Of a stretch of DNA of 59,285 bases, positions 43,820-51,207 are shown one piece after another. The DNA lies in assembly GCA_029555025.1 (NCBI GenBank), contig JAKPTZ010000082.1, positions 1 through 59,285 on the forward strand. The letters run 5' to 3'. The position numbers and the translations under genes were made by a program. How positions within the stretch are numbered: the stretch's first letter is position 1; every line of letters begins with the position of its first letter. The notes below the pieces were generated by a model. It did no database searches and had not been told where the DNA came from. It saw nothing but the letters and a program-made list of their open reading frames with translations. This DNA is from Deltaproteobacteria bacterium (GTDB lineage Bacteria; Myxococcota_A; UBA9042; DTJE01).

Positions 43820-45024
43820 GGGCGCCTCCTTGTGCGAATGGCGACGCCGAAGAAAAGAACCGTCAGGGCGACAAGGGCCACGCCGGAAAAAACGGCGAAC
43901 CAGAGCGACGTGGCAAGCGCGATCCGGGCCAGAATCACCGCCGGCATCAGCGCCAGGCGGGAAACGGAACGGAGAAGCGGGCTGTCCGAAATCAGCCCGG
44001 CAAGTGGCGGGCTGACCTTGTAGTAGAACGACACGAATGCACGACCGGGAGCGGACGTCAGAAGGACGCTGTCGCGGAAGGCCCTGAGTGTCATCACCTG
44101 GGGCGCCATGTAGCTGCCCCATGCCGCCGTCGCCAGGAAGCAGAACCCGCCATCGTCCTGGCCGCCGCTTGAACGGTACATCTCCCAGAAGTCGCTGACA
44201 TCGATCGGCATTCCACTGGTTACGGCCGAGATGACGCTTTCATTGTCGTTTTCATCGATTGACGAAACGGCGAAGAAATACTCCTTGTCGTTTTCAAGAT
44301 CCTTGATCTGGTAGCTTGTTCCGGACATCGGACCAACGACGGTTGCCGACGACTTGCTTGAATTCGAGAACGTGGCCTCGGACCAATAGACGTTGTACTG
44401 CGTTGTCGAATCGTCGCTTTCGTCAATGGCGGTCCACTTCACCGTGATGTTCGAGTCGCCCTCCACCGGCTCCTGGATTTCCGGAGCGGGCGGGCGCGAA
44501 AGATCAACGTCGAACATCAGAACCTCGGCCGTCGGATCCAGGCCGGGTTCCTTGACGATGATATATATCTTGGTCGATTTGCTTGTTCCAGCCTGGCAGT
44601 CGCCCCCGGTAAGGACGTCGAACGGAACGCTGAAGGTCATGTAGTTCGGGGATGACAGCGTCTTCTCATCGACAAGGATTTCTTCCATGCAGGTACCGCC
44701 GAGCGTGGTGAAATCGTTATCGACGCACGCCCCGCCAGGAAGGCTGACCTTAATCGCATATGTCGTTCCGGTGGCCGGAGTCCTGTCCAGTCCCCACCTG
44801 ACCTCGATGTCGCATGCCGTGTAATCGACGCAGTCCTGGATGTTTATCACATGCTCGGTGAAACCGGAAGCGATGCCGAGCCGGCTGTTCATCGCGCACG
44901 AGGAACCGATGCCTTCGATTCCCAGGAACTTGAACGCCGAAATCGCCGCGACAGCCGGTGCGGGCACGACCAGGGCCAGCAACGAAAACGCCAGAAGGAA
45001 CCATGTTGTTGTTTTTTGGTTCAT
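43816..45024 (-). CDS. exported fibronectin-III protein with CFI-box C-terminal domain
   Basis: This 402-aa protein has a signal peptide (TTTWFLLAFSLLALVVPAPAVA), an N-terminal beta-rich region with several Cys, and one fibronectin type III domain (about residues 215-300; PAPEIQEPVEGDSNITVKW to DKEYFFAVSSIDE). The C-terminus carries a CFI-box-type region: CFLATAAWGSYMAPQV, then RAFRDSVLLTSAPGRAFV and YYKVSPPLA. A hydrophobic segment and a basic end (RTRRRP) follow. CFI-box domains are C-terminal sorting or anchoring elements common in deltaproteobacteria. No good Shine-Dalgarno precedes ATG 45024/45027. It is the first gene of the minus-strand run down to dtd. Confidence 0.8.
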   Translation of the reverse strand: MNQKTTTWFLLAFSLLALVVPAPAVAAISAFKFLGIEGIGSSCAMNSRLGIASGFTEHVINIQDCVDYTACDIEVRWGLDRTPATGTTYAIKVSLPGGACVDNDFTTLGGTCMEEILVDEKTLSSPNYMTFSVPFDVLTGGDCQAGTSKSTKIYIIVKEPGLDPTAEVLMFDVDLSRPPAPEIQEPVEGDSNITVKWTAIDESDDSTTQYNVYWSEATFSNSSKSSATVVGPMSGTSYQIKDLENDKEYFFAVSSIDENDNESVISAVTSGMPIDVSDFWEMYRSSGGQDDGGFCFLATAAWGSYMAPQVMTLRAFRDSVLLTSAPGRAFVSFYYKVSPPLAGLISDSPLLRSVSRLALMPAVILARIALATSLWFAVFSGVALVALTVLFFGVAIRTRRRP

Positions 45025-45195
45025 CATAAGGGATACATTAAAGCAACTATCGTGCCACCGGCAAATCTGTTTCAGTCCGCCCAAAACTACCGGAAAACTA
45101 CCCGTTTTTTCAATCGGGAACGCCCGGACGCGACAGCCCCGCTCGCCGAAGAGTGTCATTTTGTCAAACAGGGCGGGCGAATCCGGTCGTCGTTG

Positions 45196-46224
45196 TCACG
45201 AACGCACCGGGTCGATTCCGAAAACGCGCTCTGCAATCTGGATCGCATTCAGCGCGGCCCCCTTGCGAATGTTGTCGCACGCAAGCCACAGGTTAAGACC
45301 GTTATCGACGGAAAAGTCGCGTCGGATTCGTCCGACCAGGACTTCGTCAAGACCCGATGCCTCAACCGCCATCGGATATTCACCCTGGGCGGGGCTATCG
45401 ACAATACGGATCCCGGGCATCGGATCGAGCAGCTTGCGCGCCTCGGCAGGATCAACCGGACTCTCGAATTCGATGTTGACCGATTCGGAGTGGCCATTGA
45501 CAACCGGCACACGGACACAGGTCGCCGTTATCCGCAGATCGGGAATTCCCATGATCTTGCGGGTCTCGTCGCAGACCTTCTGCTCTTCGGTCGAATAGCC
45601 CTCAAGGCCCGGATCAAACGTCTCGACCTGCGGCAGGCAATTGAAGGCAATCTGGTGGGGAAAGACTTCAATCGGCATGGGACGCCTGTTGAGGATGGCG
45701 ACCGTCTGTCCGATCAGTTCGTCCCCGGCCTTCTGGCCGGCACCGCTGACAGCCTGGTAGGTGCTGACCACGACCCGGCGGATTCCGAACCGGCGATGAA
45801 GCGGGTCAAGAACCATAACCAGTGGAATGGTGCTGCAGTTCGGGCTGGCGATTATTCTGGTTTCCCGGGATGCCGCGTCGCCATTCACCTCGGGAACGAC
45901 CAGCGGCACGTCGGGCGCCATCCGGAAGGCGCTGGACTTGTCGATCACCAGGGCGCCGGCAGCGACCGCCCGCGGAACGTATTCGAGGCTGACCGAGGCC
46001 CCCGGAGCCGAAAAGATGAGGTCAATCCCGGCAAAATCGGCACCGGCCAGGGCTTCGATGGTGACATCCTTTCCGCGGAAGCCGATGGTCTCGCCGGCTG
46101 AGCGGCCGGAAGCCATCAGGCGAAGACTGCCAACGGGAAATCCCCTCTCCTCAAGAAGCGCGACTGCCTCGGTGCCAACCACTCCGGTGGCACCCACCAC
46201 CGCGACCGACATGCCATCTGACAT
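45196..46224 (-). CDS. asd: aspartate-semialdehyde dehydrogenase
   Basis: This 342-aa enzyme reduces aspartyl phosphate to aspartate semialdehyde with NADPH, feeding lysine/diaminopimelate, threonine and methionine synthesis. It has VAVVGATGVVGTE for NADP, ASPNCSTIPL with the acyl-enzyme Cys130, the STYQAVSGAGQ region, and the catalytic His in NGHSESV. ATG 46224 is used; TTG 46227 directly precedes it. The gene follows bioY by 27 bases and GH57 further upstream, so it is probably the last cistron of that operon. Gram-negative mDAP peptidoglycan needs this pathway, which fits the wall genes elsewhere in the window. Confidence 0.95.
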   Translation of the reverse strand: MSDGMSVAVVGATGVVGTEAVALLEERGFPVGSLRLMASGRSAGETIGFRGKDVTIEALAGADFAGIDLIFSAPGASVSLEYVPRAVAAGALVIDKSSAFRMAPDVPLVVPEVNGDAASRETRIIASPNCSTIPLVMVLDPLHRRFGIRRVVVSTYQAVSGAGQKAGDELIGQTVAILNRRPMPIEVFPHQIAFNCLPQVETFDPGLEGYSTEEQKVCDETRKIMGIPDLRITATCVRVPVVNGHSESVNIEFESPVDPAEARKLLDPMPGIRIVDSPAQGEYPMAVEASGLDEVLVGRIRRDFSVDNGLNLWLACDNIRKGAALNAIQIAERVFGIDPVRS

Positions 46225-46251
46225 CAATACCCCCGAAAACTATTGAAAAAT

Positions 46252-46779
46252 TCAGTTTTTTCGTGCCATGCGCGACGCCTTGACGGCAAGCAGTACCTTG
46301 AGGATGTCGCCGGGCAGGAATACCAGGGAACCGGCCGCGATGACAGGAAGACCGGCAGGAACACCGGATGCCGCAAGACCCGCGCAACCAAGGACGTGAA
46401 TGACCAGGACGCCTGCAAGGCCGCCGACCGCCGCGAAGCCCCGGCGTGCCGCGAACGAGACGAGCGGGGCCGCGGCCACGAAGCCGACAAGATAGCCGAT
46501 TGTGCCGAGCCCTGCGTGCGCAAGCAGCGGAAGGCCGGAAAGGCCGCCTATTACGTAGATGGCCTGGGAAGCAAACGCCTGCCTGGGCGTCAGGCAGAGG
46601 CCGGCCAGAATCACGACGAACACCTGCATCGTGACCGGAACGGGGGTGAATGGAAGCGGAAATCGCGCGTGTGCGCCCATTGCGGTCAACACCACGAAAC
46701 CGGTGACGGCCAGGATGGCGGACATGGCGGCCATCGACCGCGAGCCTGCCCTTGAATCCACGATAGATGCGGTACTCAC
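46252..46779 (-). CDS. bioY: BioY biotin transporter S component
   Basis: This 175-aa polytopic membrane protein of the BioY family imports biotin, often with an energy-coupling factor module of EcfT/EcfA. Typical features are the FTPVPVTMQVFVVILAG segment, IGGLSGLPLL and the C-terminal PGDILKVLLAV. No ecfA or ecfT gene is close, so it would work with distant modules or alone. The GTG start at 46779 has GGAG 7 bases upstream. Its place between a GH57 enzyme and asd is not functionally obvious. Confidence 0.93.
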   Translation of the reverse strand: MSTASIVDSRAGSRSMAAMSAILAVTGFVVLTAMGAHARFPLPFTPVPVTMQVFVVILAGLCLTPRQAFASQAIYVIGGLSGLPLLAHAGLGTIGYLVGFVAAAPLVSFAARRGFAAVGGLAGVLVIHVLGCAGLAASGVPAGLPVIAAGSLVFLPGDILKVLLAVKASRMARKN

Positions 46780-46815
46780 TTCGATACTCCATCAAGACCG
46801 GAATTCGGGAAGTCG

Positions 46816-48423
46816 TCAGGGACGCTTCCACGAGCCGGTACGATACACCGTGTAGTCGATGACTGGGAAGATTGAATCACGCCATTCAAGACTCCCAAGC
46901 CACGATTCGTCAATGCTGCCCGAACGTATCTGCGCGGCAAGCCTGAAAAAGCGAAGGACGTGCTCCCGCACGCGTCGATGGGCATACTCCGTCATGGTTC
47001 CCATGGTGATGATGAACGGCCAGTCGGAAGACTGGGCCAGCAACAGTTCGCGCGCGCATTGATTCAACGCCCTGGCCTCGAGTCCTGTTGGACAGGAGTA
47101 CTGATCCGCCAGGGCAATCATTTCCTGGGCGCACTCGAAAAGGTGACGCGGAATGTAATCGTTTTCACGATTTATCCAGACCTCGAAATATCCACGATCA
47201 CCCCACGAGCCGGTCGCGGGCGTGCCAATCTGCTGAACCTGGTTAAAGGACAGATACTCGGCCAGCGAGACGAACCGGAAGGTGTCCTGTTCGGCCGCCG
47301 TCTTGCGGAACAGGACCTCCAGGAAGTCCGGCCCCTCGAACCACCAGTGCCCGAAGAGTTCGGCGTCGTAGGGCGCGACGACAATCGGCGGACGCCCGAG
47401 CGCACCGGCAAGGTGTTCAACCTGGCGACCGCGGTTGAACATGAAATTGCCGGCATGGGCATCGACGCGACGCATCGCGGCCTGCCGGTTGTATGCCAGC
47501 TTCTGCGAAAGATCGACATCGCCGGTAACCCGGTGAAATTTCAGCCCGGTCTGCTTGCGCAGCCCGTTCGGCTGGACGAATTCGCGAACCTCGTCAAACG
47601 GCCTGTCATAACCGACGTCACGATAGAATTCGCGGTAAGCATCATCTCCGGGATAGCCTTCCCGCGCGCTCCAGACCTGCCGCGACGACTCGATGTCCCG
47701 ACCGAAGGCGGCCACGCCGGATTTCGTCATCAACGGCGCATAAACCCCGAAGGCGGGGCTGGGATTTGCATAGGTCAGACAATGGGTATCGACGATGAAA
47801 AAGCGAATGCCGCAGTCGGCAAGGTATTCCTCGACACCTTCATAGTAACCGCATTCAGGGAGCCAGATGCCGCGCGGACGGACACCGAAATGACGCTGGA
47901 ACTCGGACGCGCCGATCTCGACCTGGGCCCTGACGCACTGGGGCTGAACCCGAAGCAGCGGAAGGAGTCCATGGGTCGCCGCACAGGTCATCAGTTCAAG
48001 GCTGCCGGACGACATCGCATCGCGAAGACCGTTGATAAGGTTTCCGCGGTAAACGTCGGTCAACTTGTGATGCAGATAGCCAAGGCGATCCTGGTAAAAC
48101 CTGGCCACCGGGCCGAACTCGGGGTCGTCCTTAAGGCGCCTGGCCTCGTTGCCGGCAAGAACCATCGTCTTTTCGATGGAAGCCTTCAGGCGTTCCTGAT
48201 GATGACGATCGTCCATCATCGCCGCAAGCGTCGGGGAAACGACCATATTAAGACGGAACGGAACGCCCTCGCGATTGAGCCGCTCGATCATGTCCAGAAG
48301 CGGCAGATAAGTTTCGACGGCGGCCTCGAAAAACCAGTCTTCCTCAAGAAATTCGGCATATTCCGGGTGCTTCACGAAAGGAAGGTGGGCGTGGAGCACG
48401 AGAGAAACGTAACCTTTCGGCAT
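46816..48423 (-). CDS. GH57 1,4-alpha-glucan branching enzyme
   Basis: This 535-aa protein of glycoside hydrolase family 57 has LVLHAHLPFVKHPE at the N-terminus and GIWLPECGYYEG with the nucleophile Glu190. The general acid Asp is in APYDAELFGHWWFEG (near 355). A long C-terminal helical domain follows (DUF1957 type). GH57 branching enzymes make alpha-1,6 branches in glycogen or alpha-glucan. The start has GGAGGAAG upstream and directly follows the DUF4912 gene. The pair GH57 plus DUF4912 is recurrent in bacteria. Family assignment is firm; branching rather than hydrolytic activity is inferred from length and motifs. Confidence 0.93.
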   Translation of the reverse strand: MPKGYVSLVLHAHLPFVKHPEYAEFLEEDWFFEAAVETYLPLLDMIERLNREGVPFRLNMVVSPTLAAMMDDRHHQERLKASIEKTMVLAGNEARRLKDDPEFGPVARFYQDRLGYLHHKLTDVYRGNLINGLRDAMSSGSLELMTCAATHGLLPLLRVQPQCVRAQVEIGASEFQRHFGVRPRGIWLPECGYYEGVEEYLADCGIRFFIVDTHCLTYANPSPAFGVYAPLMTKSGVAAFGRDIESSRQVWSAREGYPGDDAYREFYRDVGYDRPFDEVREFVQPNGLRKQTGLKFHRVTGDVDLSQKLAYNRQAAMRRVDAHAGNFMFNRGRQVEHLAGALGRPPIVVAPYDAELFGHWWFEGPDFLEVLFRKTAAEQDTFRFVSLAEYLSFNQVQQIGTPATGSWGDRGYFEVWINRENDYIPRHLFECAQEMIALADQYSCPTGLEARALNQCARELLLAQSSDWPFIITMGTMTEYAHRRVREHVLRFFRLAAQIRSGSIDESWLGSLEWRDSIFPVIDYTVYRTGSWKRP

Positions 48424-48424
48424 G

Positions 48425-49090
48425 TCACTTCCTCCCGCTTACCGGCATGTAGCCGATCCAGTTGCGCTGAACCAGTCCCGCCTCGACATTGGCCGCCTTG
48501 AAGGCCGGCCCGGGAAGATCCGGCGCGGGAACCGCGGTCATGCCCGCGGCCAGCCATCCCGGCCCCGGCGGCGCATCCGGATCGAACCGTACAAACTCGG
48601 GCGTTCCGGGACGGACAAAGGCAACTGCGGTGGGAACCGGGCCGAACGACAGGAAGCCCTCGAAACGCCCTCGATCAAGAAACCCGAGTTCAACCGTGAA
48701 CCAAAGTCGTCCGGGCGGAACAGCGCAGTAATAAACGCTTGAACCGGGCGGAATCACATCTATGAAGTCCGACGAATTCACGCCGTCTTCAAACACGAAT
48801 CGAATAGCGATATCGGCCGAACCGGCCCTGGCCATGGTCGCGCGCGAAATCCCGAACGTGGCGAATACCCTTTCCGGATCACGTGGAACCGCGTAAAGCC
48901 TGTCCATGTCATACGACGATGGAAGCAGGCCAAGGTTCTCGTCGGGTATCAGGGGAAGGACGACCGGGCCATCCGGCGCGACCGGTTCCGGAACCGGCAC
49001 GACGACCTTCCTGGCCGAAGCCAGGGTTCCGGACGACGGGGGCGACTCGAGCCCGGCCGGCTTCATGGTATCTTCTGTCTGCCTGGACAT
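48425..49090 (-). CDS. DUF4912 domain protein
   Basis: This 221-aa protein has a Pro/Val-rich N-terminal part followed by a DUF4912 domain: LLPSSYDMDRLYAVPRDPERVFATFGIS, then SSVYYCAVPPGRLWFTVELGFLD. DUF4912 is usually encoded beside GH57 alpha-glucan enzymes and is thought to be a carbohydrate- or enzyme-binding accessory domain. The ATG at 49090 has AGGTGG close upstream; ATG 49066 is an alternative. It lies one base before the GH57 start, so the two are coupled. An intrinsic terminator structure sits in its leader. Confidence 0.88.
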   Translation of the reverse strand: MSRQTEDTMKPAGLESPPSSGTLASARKVVVPVPEPVAPDGPVVLPLIPDENLGLLPSSYDMDRLYAVPRDPERVFATFGISRATMARAGSADIAIRFVFEDGVNSSDFIDVIPPGSSVYYCAVPPGRLWFTVELGFLDRGRFEGFLSFGPVPTAVAFVRPGTPEFVRFDPDAPPGPGWLAAGMTAVPAPDLPGPAFKAANVEAGLVQRNWIGYMPVSGRK

Positions 49091-49113
49091 TGCCCACCTT
49101 GATTGGCGCCATC

Positions 49114-49137
49114 AAAAAAACGCCGTTACAACGGCGT
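49114..49137 (-). terminator. intrinsic terminator in the leader of the DUF4912-GH57-bioY-asd operon
   Basis: On the minus strand ACGCCG (49137-49132) and CGGCGT (49125-49120) form a 6-bp stem with loop TTGTAA, followed directly by a run of seven T. It has the shape of a Rho-independent terminator. It lies about 24 bases before the DUF4912 start, and no gene ends upstream of it on this strand. It could therefore be an attenuator or the end of a small RNA. Confidence 0.7.
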
Positions 49138-49247
49138 ATCATCGTTCCAAAACCGGTCGCAGTCAATTCGCGCGGCCTGCTCGGCGCCCGCCCGATCCGA
49201 AGCCCACGCCGATGTCCCGGCGCCTTCGATGGTTTGTCCCATGCGGG

Positions 49248-49276
49248 TTGACAGCCTGCCATCGCGGAATTAAATT
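49248..49276 (+). promoter_or_regulatory. sigma70-type promoter of the small protein-DUF1844-trx unit
   Basis: TTGACA (49248-49253) and TAAATT (49271-49276) with a 17-base spacer lie about 49 bases before the ATG at 49325. The -35 is perfect. Confidence 0.6.
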
Positions 49277-49324
49277 CCAGTCTGCGGCAATGGTGCCTTA
49301 TAAAAACCGGAAACAAAAACCAAA

Positions 49325-49495
49325 ATGGACAAGGAAATTCTTTTCGACACGCGCCTTGTAAACCGCTGGATTTCCAGGAAGGTTATTTCCACTGGCGATT
49401 ACGAGAAATGGCTTAAGGAACTTCCCGATGTTTCGGCCAACGCGGAAAACATCGAACTGTCTTCCAGGGATCATCTGGAAAGCTCGGGTTCATAG
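49325..49495 (+). CDS. small protein of unknown function (56 aa)
   Basis: The frame from ATG 49325 to the TAG at 49493-49495 encodes 56 residues: MDKEILFDTRLVNRWISRKV, then ISTGDYEKWLKELPDVSANA and a polar tail. Helical, acidic and basic residues alternate, with a WLKELPD segment. It is preceded by a strong promoter and lies 42 bases before the DUF1844 gene, which supports it as a real small gene. The Shine-Dalgarno is weak (GGAAAC). I do not recognise a family. It may be a small regulatory protein that belongs with DUF1844 and thioredoxin. Confidence 0.6.
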   Translation: MDKEILFDTRLVNRWISRKVISTGDYEKWLKELPDVSANAENIELSSRDHLESSGS

Positions 49496-49537
49496 GAACC
49501 ACAAAAAGCGCGCTGCCTGGCGAACAAGGGGGTACCG

Positions 49538-49885
49538 ATGGACGATTGCAGCAGTTCATGCGAGGAAAAGCTGAACGCGAGCCTTGGCTCGATCGACTTT
49601 TCGACGTTCGTGATTTCGCTTGGGACTTCGGCACTTTACCATCTCGGCGCCAACGTGCCGGAAGCGCCGGGCGCGACCACCGTCAACCTGCCGATGGCCC
49701 GGAATATCATCGACATTATCGTGATGTTGAAGGAAAAGACCGCCGGCAACCTGACCGACGACGAGGTCAGGCTTCTGGAGGCGCTTCTTTTCGACCTTCG
49801 CCTGAAATACGTTGAAACCTGCGGCAAGTCGTCCGCATCAAGTCCGGAAACATCTACCAGTCAGGAGCCAAATAAGGAGCAATAA
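49538..49885 (+). CDS. DUF1844 domain protein
   Basis: The 115-aa protein has the family features FSTFVISLGTSALYHLG, VNLPMARNIIDIIVMLKEKT, NLTDDEVRLLEALLFDLRLKYVE and a polar tail. DUF1844 proteins are small, soluble and widespread in deltaproteobacteria and related groups; their function is unknown. Its stop overlaps the thioredoxin start by one base (TAATG), so they are translationally coupled. Confidence 0.92.
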   Translation: MDDCSSSCEEKLNASLGSIDFSTFVISLGTSALYHLGANVPEAPGATTVNLPMARNIIDIIVMLKEKTAGNLTDDEVRLLEALLFDLRLKYVETCGKSSASSPETSTSQEPNKEQ

Positions 49886-50217
49886 TGGCGAATTCAAAAA
49901 ACGTCCTCGAGTTCACGGATTCCAGTTTCAAAGCCGAGGTGATGCAGTCCGATAAGCCTGTCCTGGTCGATTTCTGGGCACCCTGGTGCGGACCGTGCCG
50001 CGCGATTGCCCCGATCATCGAGGAGATTGCCGACGCCTACGCCGGCAGGGTCAAGGTGGGAAAGGTCAACGTTGATGAAAACGTCGGTGTTGCCAACGGA
50101 TTCGCGATTTCAGCCATTCCGACGCTGCTTTTCATCAAGGATGGAAAGGTCGCCGACCAGCTCGTCGGGGCCGCCGACCGATCGAAGATCGCCGCCCGCC
50201 TGGACAAGATTCTCTAG
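49885..50217 (+). CDS. trxA: thioredoxin
   Basis: This 110-aa cytoplasmic protein has the classical FWAPWCGPCR active site (Cys35, Cys38), the cis-proline region AISAIPTLLFIKDG and the usual length. It reduces protein disulfides and is the electron donor for membrane DsbD. Its context with dsbD, the TlpA-like protein and Cys-rich lipoproteins fits a strong thiol-redox demand, though they are in different operons. It overlaps the DUF1844 stop by one base and the thiL end by four bases in convergent orientation. Confidence 0.96.
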   Translation: MANSKNVLEFTDSSFKAEVMQSDKPVLVDFWAPWCGPCRAIAPIIEEIADAYAGRVKVGKVNVDENVGVANGFAISAIPTLLFIKDGKVADQLVGAADRSKIAARLDKIL

Positions 50218-51200
50218 GAGTCCCGATCCTGCCTGTGCAGCCAGCCCCTGTTTCCCACAAAACGGTTCCTGACACCCGATTCGACAATCTCGACACCGGC
50301 TCCAGGTTCAAAGGTGCCGATTCTTGCAAGTCCGGCATCAATCATGAATGGTTCCGATGAAGGCGGTGCGGCGATAAGAAGCTGGTAGTCGTCCCCGCCG
50401 GTCAGGACAAGGCGGTCAAGATCCGGGATCCCGGCCATCCGGGCGGCCTGGATGGCGTCCTGGCTGACGGGGATGGCGCCCTTGTCAACCGCGGCCAGAA
50501 TCCCCGATGCCTTGCAGATGTGGCCAAGATCGGCAAGCAGTCCGTCGGAAATATCAATGGCGGCATCGACCAGCCCGCGATGAAAAAGCGGTATCAAATC
50601 CAGTCTGGGTTGCGGACGCCTCCAGGCAGAAACAAGACGCGGAAACCTTTCGGCAATCAGCGGATGGGACTGAAGCAGCCGAAGGCCGATTGCGCCGTCG
50701 CCGGGATGACCGCTGACCCAGAGGCCGTCACCGATCCGTGCCCCCGATCTGGGGCCGCAAGGTCCGCGCTGATCGCCGCAGGCGGTAATGGAAATCACCG
50801 TCGGACCAGATGTCCTGGTGATGTTGCCCCCAATCACGGGAACGTCGAACCGCGCCGACGCGCAGGCAATTCCACGGCCGATCTCGAGCACGTCGCAATC
50901 GGCAAGCGACGGGGGAAGGATGAGCGAAACCAGAAGGCCTGTCGGCGTGGCGCCCATTGCCGCCAGATCAGACAGGTTGACCGCAATCGACCGGAACCCG
51001 GCGTCCTGCAGGGAGCAGAGATCAAGCGCAAAATGAACGCCATCGACAAGTGCGTCTGTAGTCAGAGTCGAAAGGCCGGACGAAGGCCTGACCACCGCGG
51101 CGTCATCGCCGTTGGGCACCACGAGAACGCCGTCCGGCAAGGACGCGCCTGATTCGTCAAAGAGCCGGACAAGACGGTCAATGAGCTCGAATTCGTCCAT
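50214..51200 (-). CDS. thiL: thiamine-monophosphate kinase
   Basis: This 328-aa enzyme phosphorylates thiamine monophosphate to thiamine diphosphate. It has the PurM/ThiL pattern: VVPNGDDAAVV near the N-terminus with the Mg-ATP-binding aspartates, TDALVDGVHF, AVNLSDLAAMGATP, the Gly-rich VSGHPGDGAIG region, and a C-terminal AAIDISDGLLADLGHI. The ATG at 51200 has GAAGTGAG upstream and gives the family N-terminus; upstream extension to 51332 is unlikely. It lies 7 bases after the periplasmic-binding-fold gene in the same unit. Confidence 0.94.
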   Translation of the reverse strand: MDEFELIDRLVRLFDESGASLPDGVLVVPNGDDAAVVRPSSGLSTLTTDALVDGVHFALDLCSLQDAGFRSIAVNLSDLAAMGATPTGLLVSLILPPSLADCDVLEIGRGIACASARFDVPVIGGNITRTSGPTVISITACGDQRGPCGPRSGARIGDGLWVSGHPGDGAIGLRLLQSHPLIAERFPRLVSAWRRPQPRLDLIPLFHRGLVDAAIDISDGLLADLGHICKASGILAAVDKGAIPVSQDAIQAARMAGIPDLDRLVLTGGDDYQLLIAAPPSSEPFMIDAGLARIGTFEPGAGVEIVESGVRNRFVGNRGWLHRQDRDS

Positions 51201-51207
51201 GTGCGTC

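Noticed and set aside
46960-48501. 513-codon plus-strand frame opposite the GH57 gene
   Set aside because: The GH57 protein on the minus strand has catalytic motifs and a Shine-Dalgarno; the plus-strand translation has none.
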